Source: Photobacterium pectinilyticum (GTDB taxonomy: Bacteria; Pseudomonadota; Gammaproteobacteria; Enterobacterales; Vibrionaceae). From it: a DNA stretch of 64,000 nucleotides. The position numbers and the translations under genes are program-made. The notes beneath the pieces were generated by a model, which ran no database searches, was not told the DNA's origin, and saw only the letters and a program-made list of their open reading frames with translations. Positions 54,723 through 64,000 of this stretch are shown piece by piece; within the stretch, counting starts at the first letter, position 1, and each line of letters opens with the position of its first letter. The stretch spans positions 12,727 through 76,726 of the forward strand of contig NZ_JANEYT010000012.1 of the NCBI RefSeq assembly GCF_024357955.1. The letters run 5' to 3'.

Positions 54723-55364
54723 TTAGCTGCGCTGCAACTGGGAGATAAAGCGCTCGGACTCGGTGATAGCGGCTTCCATGTCGGTGATCGCCCGCTGGAT
54801 ATCCCGTTGCAGTGACTGGAATTCTCCCTGTAGAGAACCAATTGCGGCTGCATTGAGGTTATGCTTTAAGTACAGGGTGTTATCCCGTAGGGTATCCAGT
54901 ACCGGATCCATTTTCTGCTCGGCGCGATGCATCGCACTGAGCATGCGCTGGTATGAGGCTTTAGTGCTGTTGAGCTTTGTTTCGCTGTCGCGGCGCAGCT
55001 TGCTGTTGCTATACAGGGACAGCTCATCTTGCCATTCAGCAAACAGGGCGTCGGCGACATCTTCAATGGCAGCGATGCGTTCACGTACTTTCTCGGCAGC
55101 CTCATCGCTGGCCTCGTACTGATCGTTGACTTGGTTGTAGGCGCTTTCCAGATCGCCGCCGTCAAATTGGTTGAGTGCCTTCACTGCATCGAGTGCACTG
55201 GTAAATTGCTGTTGGGCGTCTTGCTGGGCCTCGTTGGCATCCTCGACCCGGTCGACCATGATGTCACGTTTGTGGACGCCGACTTGTTCCATGGCAGAGT
55301 AATAGGCACTTTGGCAACCGGTTAGGGCGGTGAGGCTGAGAAAGATCGCAAGCAGGTAGGGCAT
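54723..55364 (-). CDS. DUF2959 lipoprotein
   Basis: A 213-residue protein. A short signal peptide with lipobox LTGC (Cys16) is followed by a long, almost wholly helical region (about 35-210) rich in Glu, Gln and Ala with heptad character. GGAG precedes ATG 55364; upstream in-frame Met codons would spoil the signal peptide. The function is unknown. It is divergent from yihY. Confidence 0.85.
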   Translation of the reverse strand: MPYLLAIFLSLTALTGCQSAYYSAMEQVGVHKRDIMVDRVEDANEAQQDAQQQFTSALDAVKALNQFDGGDLESAYNQVNDQYEASDEAAEKVRERIAAIEDVADALFAEWQDELSLYSNSKLRRDSETKLNSTKASYQRMLSAMHRAEQKMDPVLDTLRDNTLYLKHNLNAAAIGSLQGEFQSLQRDIQRAITDMEAAITESERFISQLQRS

Positions 55365-55423
55365 AGTTGACTCCATGTGTCCTAATATGTGAAAAGTGAC
55401 TGTGAATACAAGCAAATAATGAC

Positions 55424-56407
55424 ATGACTATGGCTGACAAACCAATAACTAGCAAGCATACATGGCGCCAGCGGACGCGGAACTTCATGGCGTTTTCCGG
55501 TTATTTATACCACCGGGTCGGGCACGATCGATTGACCGTGACGGCGGGATCGATGGCGTATGTGACCTTGCTGTCCTTGGTGCCGTTGATCACTGTGGTG
55601 CTGTCGGCTCTGTCGTCTTTCCCGGTGTTTGCCGGGCAGGGGGAGCTGCTACAGAACTTCGTGATTGAGAATTTTGTTCCGGCCGCGGGCGAGGTGGTGA
55701 AACAATACCTCAATGAGTTCGTCGCCAATGCCGGGAAGATGACGGCGGTAGGGGTGGCCGCCCTGTTTGTGGTGGCGATGATGCTGATTTCCTCCATCGA
55801 TAAATCGCTCAACTATATTTGGCGGGTGCATGAAAAGCGCCGCCCGGTGATCTCGTTTTCGATTTACTGGATGGTACTGACACTCGGTCCGATTTTAGTC
55901 GGGTCGAGTATTGCTGTTAGCTCCTACCTCGGCTCGCTCAATCTACTCGGTAGTGAAGCTGTCAACGGCTTGCTGCAGCGATCTCTACGTTGGTTGCCAG
56001 TGATCATGTCGAGCATGGCTTTTTTGGTTTTGTATCTGCTGGTGCCTAATACCAAGGTGCATTTCCGTCATGCCTTGGTCGGTGCGGTGATTGCCAGTGT
56101 CTTGTTTGAACTGAGCAAGAAGGGGTTCGCCCTTTATATTACCAATTTCCCTTCATACCAGGTGATTTACGGTGCCTTGGCGGTGGTACCTATTTTATTT
56201 GTCTGGGTGTATTTGTGTTGGTGTATTGTATTGTTCGGAGCCGAGATCACCGCTAGCCTTGGTGAAAAGAGCCATTGGCACCCCGAAACCAAGGGCTGGC
56301 AAACTACGGTACCGACCCAGGCCGAATTATCGGGTATCCAACAGTCTGCAGTTCCAGACACAGACATTCAACAGACTGACATTATAGGAAAAGGTAAAAA
56401 CGAATGA
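55424..56407 (+). CDS. yihY: YihY/BrkB-family inner-membrane protein
   Basis: A 327-residue protein with six to seven helices. Family marks are [27 protein letters not shown] and [20 protein letters not shown]. It was once called ribonuclease BN, which is wrong for this family. The true role is unclear. The C-terminal 50 residues are polar and variable. It overlaps dtd by four bases. Confidence 0.92.
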   Translation: MTMADKPITSKHTWRQRTRNFMAFSGYLYHRVGHDRLTVTAGSMAYVTLLSLVPLITVVLSALSSFPVFAGQGELLQNFVIENFVPAAGEVVKQYLNEFVANAGKMTAVGVAALFVVAMMLISSIDKSLNYIWRVHEKRRPVISFSIYWMVLTLGPILVGSSIAVSSYLGSLNLLGSEAVNGLLQRSLRWLPVIMSSMAFLVLYLLVPNTKVHFRHALVGAVIASVLFELSKKGFALYITNFPSYQVIYGALAVVPILFVWVYLCWCIVLFGAEITASLGEKSHWHPETKGWQTTVPTQAELSGIQQSAVPDTDIQQTDIIGKGKNE

Positions 56408-56841
56408 TTGCACTGATCCAACGGGTGAGCGAAGCCAGCGTAACAGTGGATGGCCAGGTGACTGGTGCTATCGGCAAGGGCTTGCTTGTTCTGCTTGGTG
56501 TAGAGAAAGGCGACGATGAAGCCAAAGCCAAGCGACTGCGTGAAAAAGTGTTGGGCTACCGGGTATTCGAAGACGAAGACGGTAAGATGAATCTCAATGT
56601 CCAGCAGGCGGGTGGCAGTGTATTGGTCGTTTCGCAGTTCACATTGGCGGCAGAGACAAAGAAAGGGATGCGCCCGGGCTTCTCCAACGGTGCCGCGCCA
56701 CAGGACGCCGAGCGGATGTATGAATATTTTGTCGAATGCTGCCAAGAAACAGGGATCAAAACGGAAACCGGTATCTTTGCTGCTGATATGAAAGTGGCAC
56801 TGCTGAATGACGGCCCGGTAACCTTCTGGTTGCAGGTATAA
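56404..56841 (+). CDS. dtd: D-aminoacyl-tRNA deacylase
   Basis: A 145-residue homodimeric enzyme that removes D-amino acids (and glycine from tRNA-Ala) from tRNA. The signature [21 protein letters not shown] and the cross-subunit motif [11 protein letters not shown] are intact. ATG 56404 follows AAAAGGTAAAAACGA and lies in the yihY stop overlap. Confidence 0.96.
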   Translation: MIALIQRVSEASVTVDGQVTGAIGKGLLVLLGVEKGDDEAKAKRLREKVLGYRVFEDEDGKMNLNVQQAGGSVLVVSQFTLAAETKKGMRPGFSNGAAPQDAERMYEYFVECCQETGIKTETGIFAADMKVALLNDGPVTFWLQV

Positions 56842-56884
56842 TGATAAAAAGGCGTATTGCCTAGGAATGCTGGAGAAGGATTTC

Positions 56885-57805
56885 ATGTTTCGACTTGTCA
56901 CCCCACAAACGGAAGAAGAGCTAGCCAGCTATTACGACTTTCGCTGGCGTATGCTGCGGGAGCCTTGGCATATGCCGATCGGCTCTGAGCGAGATGCCTA
57001 TGATGGCCTCAGCAGCCACCGGATGATCGTCAGTGACAATGGTCAGACGATTGCCATTGGCCGGTTGTATATGACGCCGGATAATGATGGCCAAATTCGC
57101 TACATGGCGGTACATCCGGATCATCGCCATCAGGGGATGGGGGCTATCGTGTTGATGGCATTGGAATCACTGGCCCGAGAAGAAGGCGCAAAGCGACTGG
57201 TCTGTAATGCCCGCGAGGATGCGATTCCCTTCTATCTACGTAGCGGTTTTACCAACCAGGGAGAGTTGAGCGAGGAAAAAGGGCCGGTCAGGCATCAGCA
57301 GATGCTCAAGCACCTCGAGCCGCTGGCCGAAGTGGTCCGTCATCCTGATTGGTGTCAGGAGTTGCAGGCGTTGTGGCAGTCCCAGATCCCGATCAGTGAA
57401 AGAATGGGGGTGAAGATAAGTCAGTACACTGGCTACCGCTTTGAGGTCAGTGCCCTGATCAATGCCAACCTCAATACCAAAGCCAACATGTTTGCCGGCA
57501 GTATCTTCACCATGGCGACACTTGCAGGCTGGGGCTTTGTCTGGATGCTATTGAAAGAGCGAAAATACAAAGCTGATATCGTTCTGGTTGATAGCCATAT
57601 CCGTTATCGATCCCCGGTCAAGGAGCGGCCGCGTGCGGTTGTCACCGTTGAAGATCTCGAGGGGGATGTTGAGCGTCTTGCCAGTCACCGCAAAGGCCGA
57701 GCTATCGTCAAGGTCAACGTATACAGCGGCGATGAGTTGGCATCGACCTTCACCGGCACTTACATGTTATTGCCGACACAAGTCGAAACCGACACCGTCT
57801 GCTGA
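56885..57805 (+). CDS. yiiD: YiiD: GNAT domain fused to hot-dog thioesterase-like domain
   Basis: A 306-residue two-domain protein. Residues 1-150 are a GNAT acyltransferase with HPDHRHQGMGAIVLMALE as the coenzyme-A loop. Residues 155-300 are the YiiD C-terminal hot-dog domain (NLNTKANMFAGSIFTMATLAGWG). E. coli YiiD has been linked to initiation of fatty-acid synthesis via malonyl-ACP. AGAAGGA precedes ATG 56885. It is the third gene of yihY-dtd-yiiD and its last 46 bp overlap the convergent AsmA-like gene. Confidence 0.9.
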   Translation: MFRLVTPQTEEELASYYDFRWRMLREPWHMPIGSERDAYDGLSSHRMIVSDNGQTIAIGRLYMTPDNDGQIRYMAVHPDHRHQGMGAIVLMALESLAREEGAKRLVCNAREDAIPFYLRSGFTNQGELSEEKGPVRHQQMLKHLEPLAEVVRHPDWCQELQALWQSQIPISERMGVKISQYTGYRFEVSALINANLNTKANMFAGSIFTMATLAGWGFVWMLLKERKYKADIVLVDSHIRYRSPVKERPRAVVTVEDLEGDVERLASHRKGRAIVKVNVYSGDELASTFTGTYMLLPTQVETDTVC

Positions 57806-59817
57806 CCATCCTGCCAGCGCCTGATAAGGCGTTGGCAACCCAACTTCGCATGCAATTCAAGTTGTTGCCCGGTAGGGCTTGCCAAATCCCATTGCCCTTT
57901 CAATGAGGCGTCTATGTCTTTGCCCTTGATAGTGAGCGGCGCTATCGTGAGGCGGCCCCGATCACTGCGGATTTTGAGCGGGGTAATGGCCAGCGAGGTT
58001 TTCTTTTCCGTGTCATCTGTTGGTTTTTCACTTTGGCTGCCCGTTATCGTAGGCTCTGCGGTTGCGGATATACTCTCCTGTGCAGCGGGTGGGTGCCAGG
58101 CCTGCAGAAAAGTGGTTGAGCCCTGGTTGACCTCGCTGTCGCGGAATGTCGCCCGGAGCTCGCCATTCAGGCTATGGGCAAGACCGGTATAGTGCTGGCC
58201 GAGTCCCTGTAGGGCGGCGGTGGCATCTATGCGACCGGCCGCTGGCCATGGCAGGGATAACCACTGTGGCAAAATATTGGCAGGCAGACTATCGCCTTGC
58301 AGTGCTGCGTGCCAAGGCAAGCCTTCTTGATTTAGATCCCATTGCCCTGTTGCCTCTAGCAATCCCCCTTTGAATGGTAGGAAGGCTTGCTCCAGCTGCC
58401 ACTGGCCTTGTTCACTGCGCATCTCGACAAGCGGTTCTTGCAGGTCAATGGTATTGAGACTCGCTTGCCTTGCTGTTGCGGATAGGCTGCCATGCCATAG
58501 GTTGAAATAGGGCTGCTGGCGGATCAGCAGATCGCGACCGTTGACGTTAAGCCCATTGATATACCAAGGTGTATTGCTGTCGGCGGCGGTTAGCTGGGCA
58601 TAACCGATGTTCAGTGTATCGATGCGAATCTGCTTGAAGGGCGAAACGGCCTGTACCAATTGTCCGGCCCAGTCGGCAGGCAGGAACCATTTGATCCCTT
58701 TGCTAGTAAGGTTGTCTAGCCGCAGAGCATCTGGGGTAAAGCGGCCGCTTGCACGCCAATACCCTTCTAGCGCGTTGACTGCGACACCGTTGAGAGCAAC
58801 GGTGCCGGGTGTGAAGCTCAAATCAAGTAGGGGATCGGTAAATGGCCGTTGGTGCCAGCTACCGCTCTCGGCATTGAAAGATAACCAGGCATCCTCTTGT
58901 GAGTAAACGGTGCCGGGCCAATGCCAGTTGGTCAGGGATAAATTAGCATGATTAAGGCTCAGCGATGGCAGCTCGATACTGCTGTCGAGAATATCAGCCC
59001 GGCGTACTGTCGCCTGCCAGCCTTGCGAGGCCAGCGCATAGGCTTGTTGCTGGATTTCATTGGTGAGCTTGAAATCTTGTAGCTGCAGCCCGGAGAGGGT
59101 GAGTTGATGGATATCCACGGAGCGTTTGTCGAGGGCTGCATCAAACTGGCCATTGATGTTGGCATTCTGCCAGTCGAAAGAGAAAGCATTGAGTGTCCAC
59201 TGATTGTTTCGGTGGCTTCCATCAAGTAGGGGCTGCTGGATCTGCCATTGCTGCCAGCGGGCGCTGTCGGCTGCCAGCTGGAAATTACCATCGAATTGTT
59301 GCCACCAAGGGGCCGGATTGCTGGGCTGATAATGCCACTGGTCGAGTTGAAGTTCGCCCTGCTTGAGCCTTAACGAGGGTGTTGATACGTTCAGGTGACT
59401 GATCGCGAGCCGGTGGCTGCGTAATTCGGGCAGTGCAAAGGTGCTTGCTTCCATCGCTTCTGGTGCGAGGTCGGATAGCTGCTTGGCGAAAACAACGGGT
59501 TCGTCAACCAGTATGCTATCAAATTGCCACTGCAGTTGGAGCAGTGAGCTTGGGTTGAACCAAACAGAAAGCCGGTTGGCGGTTATTGGCGGTTGACCGT
59601 CTGTGATAGTCAGTGCGGGGCGTTGTAAGGTCAGGTGCCACGGATCGCGGATATGATAGCGGATGTCGTCAAGGGCCAAGGTATAGGGTGTAAATCGGTT
59701 GACGGCTTGGGTGATCATCGGCGTCGCATACCGGGTATGTAGCAGGGCCAGCACGATGGTGATCCCCAGTGCGATAAGTACAGCAAGGGTGGCGATGATC
59801 TTCCCGATAAAACGCAT
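57760..59817 (-). CDS. AsmA-family protein
   Basis: A 685-residue envelope protein. One N-terminal transmembrane helix (residues 2-24) anchors a long beta-rich periplasmic part with typical repeats such as LDDIRYHIRDPWHLTLQRP and GRFTPDALRLDNL, and a C-terminal AsmA-like end (SDRGRLTIAPLTIKGKDIDASLKG). The family is thought to form lipid-conducting bridges between membranes. ATG 59817 follows GGGAG. The 3' end overlaps yiiD on the other strand by 46 bp. Confidence 0.85.
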   Translation of the reverse strand: MRFIGKIIATLAVLIALGITIVLALLHTRYATPMITQAVNRFTPYTLALDDIRYHIRDPWHLTLQRPALTITDGQPPITANRLSVWFNPSSLLQLQWQFDSILVDEPVVFAKQLSDLAPEAMEASTFALPELRSHRLAISHLNVSTPSLRLKQGELQLDQWHYQPSNPAPWWQQFDGNFQLAADSARWQQWQIQQPLLDGSHRNNQWTLNAFSFDWQNANINGQFDAALDKRSVDIHQLTLSGLQLQDFKLTNEIQQQAYALASQGWQATVRRADILDSSIELPSLSLNHANLSLTNWHWPGTVYSQEDAWLSFNAESGSWHQRPFTDPLLDLSFTPGTVALNGVAVNALEGYWRASGRFTPDALRLDNLTSKGIKWFLPADWAGQLVQAVSPFKQIRIDTLNIGYAQLTAADSNTPWYINGLNVNGRDLLIRQQPYFNLWHGSLSATARQASLNTIDLQEPLVEMRSEQGQWQLEQAFLPFKGGLLEATGQWDLNQEGLPWHAALQGDSLPANILPQWLSLPWPAAGRIDATAALQGLGQHYTGLAHSLNGELRATFRDSEVNQGSTTFLQAWHPPAAQESISATAEPTITGSQSEKPTDDTEKKTSLAITPLKIRSDRGRLTIAPLTIKGKDIDASLKGQWDLASPTGQQLELHAKLGCQRLIRRWQDGQQTVSVSTCVGNNM

Positions 59818-59944
59818 ATTGGCTCCCAGCACGCTATAGATCTGAATATGCCTTCAGTGCAAAAATACTGATGGTTATGATTATTAGGCGGTAATTTCAC
59901 CAAGGCTGCAAGGGTTGGGCGGGAAAACTGGCGTTTAATTAACG

Positions 59945-59969
59945 AAAAAGCCCCTCGTGTGAGGGGCTT
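59945..59969 (-). terminator. pckA terminator
   Basis: AAGCCCCTC/GAGGGGCTT with a four-base loop; five U on the minus strand. Confidence 0.9.
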
Positions 59970-59988
59970 AGAACTGTATGGCTAGCGA

Positions 59989-61620
59989 TTAGTCTAGCTG
60001 AGGTCCAGCTGCGACCAGAGCGGCACCTTCGGTATTGTCGGTGTATTTCTCAAAGTTGTTAATGAAACGCTCAGCCAAGTCTTTCGCCTTGCTTTCCCAC
60101 TGCAGAGGATCGGTGTAAGTCTCGCGAGGGTCAAGGATTTCTGGGTCGACATGTGGCAGCGATGTTGGTACTTCCAAGTTGAAGATTGGGATATTCTTCA
60201 TTTCTGCGCTGTCGATAGAGCCATCAAGGATAGCATCAATGATGGCACGGGTGTCTTGGATAGAAATACGCTTGCCAGAACCGTTCCAGCCAGTATTTAC
60301 CAGGTAGGCTTCTGCGCCTGCTGCTTCCATACGCTTAACCAGTACTTCTGCATACTTAGTTGGGTGTAGCGTTAGGAACGCGTTACCGAAACATGCTGAG
60401 AAAGTTGGCGTTGGCTCGGTGATACCACGCTCAGTACCGGCGAGTTTAGCGGTGAAGCCAGACAGGAAGTGGTACTTGGTTTGTTCTGGTGTCAACTTGG
60501 ACACTGGAGGTAATACGCCGAACGCATCAGCCGATAGGAAGATCACCTTGTTAGCATGGCCGCCTTTAGATACTGGCTTAACGATATTTTCAATGTGGTA
60601 AATCGGGTAAGAAACGCGGGTATTTTCTGTTTTCGAGTTGTCATCGAAATCAATCGCACCATCGCTGCGTACAGTGACGTTTTCTAGTAGTGCGTCACGA
60701 CGAATAGCATTGTAGATGTCAGGCTCGGCTTCTTTCGATAGGTTGATAGTCTTCGCGTAGCAACCACCTTCGAAGTTAAACACGCCGTTATCATCCCAGC
60801 CGTGCTCATCATCACCAATCAGGGCGCGCTTAGGATCGGTAGATAGGGTGGTTTTACCTGTACCTGACAGGCCAAAGAAGACTGCCACATCACCGTCTGC
60901 ACCCATATTGGCAGAACAGTGCATTGATGCGATGTCACGAAGCGGTAGGAAGTAGTTCATCATTGCGAACATACCTTTCTTCATTTCACCGCCGTACCAA
61001 GTACCGCCGATAAGCTGCATTTTTTCCGTGAGGTTGAACACCGTGAAGTTTTCGGAGTTCATTTCGTGCTCTTCCCATTTCTGGTTAGTGCACTTGGCAC
61101 CGTTCATGACCACGAAGTCAGGCTCGAAAGATTCCAGCTCTTCTTCTGTCGGACGGATGAACATGTTTTTCACGAAGTGAGCCTGCCAAGCAACCTCGGT
61201 GATGATACGAATACACAGGCGAGTATCTGGGTTGGTACCACAGAAGCCGTCAATCACGAACAGGCGCTTGCCAGATAGCTGGCCTGTCACTAGCTCTTTC
61301 AGATCGTTCCATGCTTCAACACCAATGCTCTTATTATCGTTTTTGCCTTGGTCTGCCCACCACATGGTATCGCGGGTGGTGTCATCTTTAACAATGAATT
61401 TATCTTTAGGGGAACGGCCAGTGAAAATGCCGGTATCAACCGCGACGGCACCTAGCTCGGTAACGATACCTTTTTCGTATCCCTCCAGGCTTGGCTTGGT
61501 CTCTTCTTCAAACAAAACTTCGTAGCTTGGGTTGCGAACGATTTCCGCAACATTATTGATACCGTATTGAGATAAATCTAGCGTTTTTGCAACCTTTTTC
61601 TCGACGTTCATGACAGTCAT
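59989..61620 (-). CDS. pckA: Phosphoenolpyruvate carboxykinase (ATP)
   Basis: A 543-residue enzyme that turns oxaloacetate to PEP for gluconeogenesis. The PEPCK P-loop is [11 protein letters not shown], with [22 protein letters not shown], the metal-binding region, and the N-terminal [16 protein letters not shown] precedes ATG 61620. The upstream 320 bp contain an inverted repeat but no clear CRP site. Confidence 0.97.
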   Translation of the reverse strand: MTVMNVEKKVAKTLDLSQYGINNVAEIVRNPSYEVLFEEETKPSLEGYEKGIVTELGAVAVDTGIFTGRSPKDKFIVKDDTTRDTMWWADQGKNDNKSIGVEAWNDLKELVTGQLSGKRLFVIDGFCGTNPDTRLCIRIITEVAWQAHFVKNMFIRPTEEELESFEPDFVVMNGAKCTNQKWEEHEMNSENFTVFNLTEKMQLIGGTWYGGEMKKGMFAMMNYFLPLRDIASMHCSANMGADGDVAVFFGLSGTGKTTLSTDPKRALIGDDEHGWDDNGVFNFEGGCYAKTINLSKEAEPDIYNAIRRDALLENVTVRSDGAIDFDDNSKTENTRVSYPIYHIENIVKPVSKGGHANKVIFLSADAFGVLPPVSKLTPEQTKYHFLSGFTAKLAGTERGITEPTPTFSACFGNAFLTLHPTKYAEVLVKRMEAAGAEAYLVNTGWNGSGKRISIQDTRAIIDAILDGSIDSAEMKNIPIFNLEVPTSLPHVDPEILDPRETYTDPLQWESKAKDLAERFINNFEKYTDNTEGAALVAAGPQLD

Positions 61621-61876
61621 AGGTGCTCCTTGGGTAAGATGTTGTTTAACTGTTGACCATGCTAGCAACCCTAAAGGGGTAATTCAGGGAGGTTTATCAA
61701 AAATTAACCATTAAAAGGTTAAAATTAAGTAAAATTCTTTAATTTATTGTGGGTGGTAATTTTATCGTTATGTGAAGCGTTTAATCTAGCCCCTGTGGTT
61801 TAATACTTTTTCTGAAAAAAGCGAGGCTTAGCATGTTGCTTGCTTACAAAATAAACAGCTAAAGTGTGGGTTAGGT
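61621..61876. other. pckA upstream region
   Basis: About 255 bp of AT-rich DNA up to the hslO terminator, without a gene. It holds the repeat TTAACC-N7-GGTTAA (61704-61722) and a CRP half-site TGTGA near 61770. A GGTAATTTTAT stretch resembles half of the HexR consensus, too weak to call. Confidence 0.5.
61704..61722. promoter_or_regulatory. Inverted repeat before pckA
   Basis: TTAACC-ATTAAAA-GGTTAA: perfect six-base arms, about 85-100 bp upstream of the pckA start. It is a possible operator of an unidentified regulator. Confidence 0.4.
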
Positions 61877-61907
61877 AAAAAAAAAGCCGGACAATGTCCG
61901 GCTTTTG
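61877..61907 (-). terminator. hslO terminator
   Basis: AAAAGCCGGACA/TGTCCGGCTTTT with an ATG-containing loop; nine U on the minus strand. Confidence 0.92.
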
Positions 61908-61940
61908 TAATTCAGTTTCAGTCTTTTTTAAACTGAATAA

Positions 61941-62819
61941 TTAATGCACCTGGTTGCTGTTGCCTGTCGCCGCCTGTTCGAATAGGGCTGCCACATCAAC
62001 ACTGTCGAAGTCATAACTGGTACCGCAGTAGTCACAGTGCAGGGAAACCTTGCCTTCTTCGGTAATGATGCGTTCTACTTCAGCACGCTCGATTGAGCAG
62101 ATTGCAGAGGCACTGCGCTCACGTGAACAACCACACTGGAAAATCACGTCTTGTGGGTCGAATAGCTTAACTGTTTCCTGGTGGTACAGGCGGTATAGGA
62201 CATCTTGCGCTTCTAGGCTGAACAGTTCTTCGTTTTTCACGGTTTCCGTCAGCTGCTCAAGGTGATCGAAGTCACCTTCATGGCCTTGGCCGTCCGGCAG
62301 GATCTGCAGCAGCATACCCGCTGCTTTGGCATTGCCTTCATGTTCGCCAGTGCGCAGCCAAATACGGGTTTTCAGTTGCTCGGAGTTGGCGAAGTAACCT
62401 TCTAGGCAAGAAGCTAGGCTGTCGCCTTCTAGGCCAACTACGCCTTGGTAGCGCTCGCCTTTGGTTGGGGTAATGGTGATCACCATGTGGCCTTTGCCCA
62501 TCAGGTCATGGATAGTGCCTTCGGTAGGTATGTCACCGTCCCAGCGAGCAACACCACGTAGTTTCTGATCATGGTCACCGTTGATCACTGCCAGTTTTAC
62601 CGGGCCGTCACCTTGTAGCTGGACAGTGATTGAACCTTCGAATTTTAGCGTGGCAGTTAGCAGGCTTGTGGCAACCAGCAGTTCACCCAACAGGGTCTGA
62701 ACAGGGGCCGGGTAGTCCTTGCTGGAAATGATCTGTTGGTAAGTATCGCCCAACTGAACCAGTTCACCACGTACTGATACACCGTCAAACAGGTAACGGT
62801 ATAGACTATCTTTTGTCAT
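61941..62819 (-). CDS. hslO: Redox-regulated chaperone Hsp33
   Basis: A 292-residue holdase activated by oxidation. The C-terminal zinc switch has all four cysteines (QCGCSRE and HCDYCGTSY). The N-terminal domain has the family motifs [20 protein letters not shown] and GMLLQILP. It follows hslR after 94 bp on the same strand. Confidence 0.96.
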   Translation of the reverse strand: MTKDSLYRYLFDGVSVRGELVQLGDTYQQIISSKDYPAPVQTLLGELLVATSLLTATLKFEGSITVQLQGDGPVKLAVINGDHDQKLRGVARWDGDIPTEGTIHDLMGKGHMVITITPTKGERYQGVVGLEGDSLASCLEGYFANSEQLKTRIWLRTGEHEGNAKAAGMLLQILPDGQGHEGDFDHLEQLTETVKNEELFSLEAQDVLYRLYHQETVKLFDPQDVIFQCGCSRERSASAICSIERAEVERIITEEGKVSLHCDYCGTSYDFDSVDVAALFEQAATGNSNQVH

Positions 62820-62913
62820 TAGCTTGATTTCTCCAGCAGGTATCTAATTGACCAATTTTGGTATTGAACGTCAACATAACGAAACTTTTCTGCGCTACAC
62901 TGAACTAATACCG

Positions 62914-63324
62914 TTAATCGGAATGACTTTTAAACTTAATTATATCGCGACGCTGCTTTTTATCAGGACGCTTTTCAGGACTCGGGCTGCCGTAGGCATG
63001 GAGGCGACGCATTTTAGCGTGCTCTTCGCGTAATTTTACGCTTTCCGCTGTTTCCCGATAGAGAGTTTGAGCTTCAGGCGCACCGCGGCGGGTGCCTGAG
63101 AGTTTCTCTATGATAATGGTTTTGTCTTCATTACCTTGGCGCACACGGATCTCTGCACCTATTTCAACCAGTTTACTTGGCTTGGACCGTTGGCCGTTAT
63201 ATTGCACTTTTCCGCCATCGACCATGGTTCGGGCAATAGAACGGGTTTTGTAAAAACGTGCCGCCCATAACCACTTATCAAGACGGACCTGAAAGTTGTC
63301 TGAATGCGATGTTTGCTGGCCCAC
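62914..63324 (-). CDS. hslR: Ribosome-associated heat-shock protein Hsp15
   Basis: A 136-residue S4-domain RNA-binding protein that rescues 50S subunits carrying a nascent chain. The S4 fold is VRLDKWLWAARFYKTRSIARTMVDGGKV; the tail is basic (PEKRPDKKQRRDIIKFK). GTG 63324 lies six bases after AAGGAG and gives E. coli-like length; the open frame to 63363 has no ribosome site. Confidence 0.94.
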   Translation of the reverse strand: MGQQTSHSDNFQVRLDKWLWAARFYKTRSIARTMVDGGKVQYNGQRSKPSKLVEIGAEIRVRQGNEDKTIIIEKLSGTRRGAPEAQTLYRETAESVKLREEHAKMRRLHAYGSPSPEKRPDKKQRRDIIKFKSHSD

Positions 63325-63609
63325 AGCATGCTCCTTAACCCGAAAGGGCGCTAAAAGTACCATATTGACGACAGAGCGTCAGCAGGCATTGAGAGTTAAT
63401 AAATGGTGATATGGGATCGGGATTTCAACAACAATCTGGGAATAAATCACATAAAATAGATAGTCTATTGATAGTAGGAGAAACTTTCTCGGCTCACTTT
63501 GATAAACTAAGTCAGATAATTATACGATTTAACCAAGAAGTAATATGTTTTCCTATTACATTTTGATATAACGCGCTAGTTTTTATTTCCGCAGGATGAT
63601 GGATTTTTC

Positions 63610-64000
63610 ATGGTAACAGCAAATTGGTTAGGGACCCTGCAGTCCAATAGTAGGATCTCAATCTCTTCATTGGCCCGCCTCCTTACTTGGACGCTGGTTG
63701 TGATGCTCGCCTGGGTGATTGGCCGAATGGTTTGGTTGGCCTTGCAGCCAACGCCATCTCCCGCCACCTGGCAGGCATCGACTGTCGCTGTATCGTCCAG
63801 CGCTGGTAATGATCGTGGCGAAATCACCAAAGTATTGAACATGAACCTGTTCGGGCGCTATCAGGAAAGTGCTGCTCCGGTCGTGGAACGTAAGCAACCG
63901 GTGAAGCAGGATGCGCCACAGACCCGCCTTAGTTTGACCCTTGTCGGTCTGGTTGCCAGCTCAAACCCGCAAACTGCCCTGGCGGTTATCACCCACCGCG
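63610..64000 (+). CDS. gspC: Type II secretion protein C (partial, runs off the window)
   Basis: The first 130 residues of the inner-membrane clamp protein GspC/EpsC. A cytoplasmic N-terminus is followed by one helix (residues about 22-42: LLTWTLVVMLAWVIGRMVW) and the periplasmic homology region NMNLFGRYQES...TRLSLTLVGLVASSNPQTALAVI. The position after hslR matches the eps operon of Vibrio cholerae. It contacts the secretin GspD. A promoter with TTTGAT and TATACG near 63498-63526 is plausible. Confidence 0.92.
   Translation, partial: MVTANWLGTLQSNSRISISSLARLLTWTLVVMLAWVIGRMVWLALQPTPSPATWQASTVAVSSSAGNDRGEITKVLNMNLFGRYQESAAPVVERKQPVKQDAPQTRLSLTLVGLVASSNPQTALAVITHR

Overview
The window is chromosomal DNA of a gammaproteobacterium, almost certainly a member of the Vibrionaceae. 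Gene content and order match the large chromosome of that family and resemble Escherichia coli blocks: hemCDXY divergent from cyaA; cyaY, lptM, lysA, dapF, a DUF484 gene, xerC and yigB; uvrD; rarD/rhtC beside recQ; polA, Spot 42, engB; yihI and hemN; glnA with ntrBC; bipA; yihY, dtd, yiiD; and pckA, hslO, hslR running into a type II secretion gspC gene. A relatively GC-rich Photobacterium-like genome would fit, but the genus cannot be fixed from the sequence alone. There is no prophage, insertion sequence, integron or CRISPR array; most of this is core genome.

Layout. 1-500: His-Pro-His tRNA cluster with a decayed tRNA-Pro copy. 887-6348: peptide-type ABC importer operon. 6413-10749: tatD, hemB, asnC, a wrecked EAL-domain gene, rsmJ and a Lys-rich protein of unknown function. 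10807-15212 (minus): a mini membrane protein and hemCDXY. 15345-23251: cyaA, cyaY, lptM, lysA-dapF-DUF484-xerC-yigB. 23346-26005 (minus): a bufferin-type RiPP operon with two precursor genes, an MNIO (DUF692) enzyme, its DUF2063 partner and a DoxX protein. 26344-37039: uvrD, ggt, rarD-rhtC, recQ, a frameshifted DUF3630 gene, yhhQ, a GNAT gene, the RNA gene ryhB and elbB. 37364-43278: polA, Spot 42, further small-RNA candidates, engB, cytochrome c4 and a CsrC-like RNA. 43404-51776: methyltransferase, yihI, DUF2489, hemN, then the nitrogen regulon glnA-DUF4124-ntrB-ntrC. 52262-64000: bipA, yihY-dtd-yiiD, an AsmA-like gene, pckA, hslO, hslR and the start of gspC.

Functional links. Regulation is unusually readable here. 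cAMP-CRP is represented by its own synthase gene cyaA, with a CRP site over its promoter, and by Spot 42. Iron limitation acts through a Fur site in front of ryhB. Carbon-storage control is represented by a CsrB/CsrC-type RNA with 23 GGA motifs. Nitrogen control is represented by NtrC operators in front of both glnA and ntrB, with a sigma-54 promoter for glnA. Haem synthesis is spread over hemB, hemCDXY and hemN.

The most interesting accessory module is the bufferin operon. Its two peptide precursors have identical 48-residue Cys-containing cores encoded by DNA that differs synonymously in about 21 of 48 codons. The second point of interest is the set of unannotated RNA genes between polA and yihI. 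All counts and alignments were made by eye; no database search was run.
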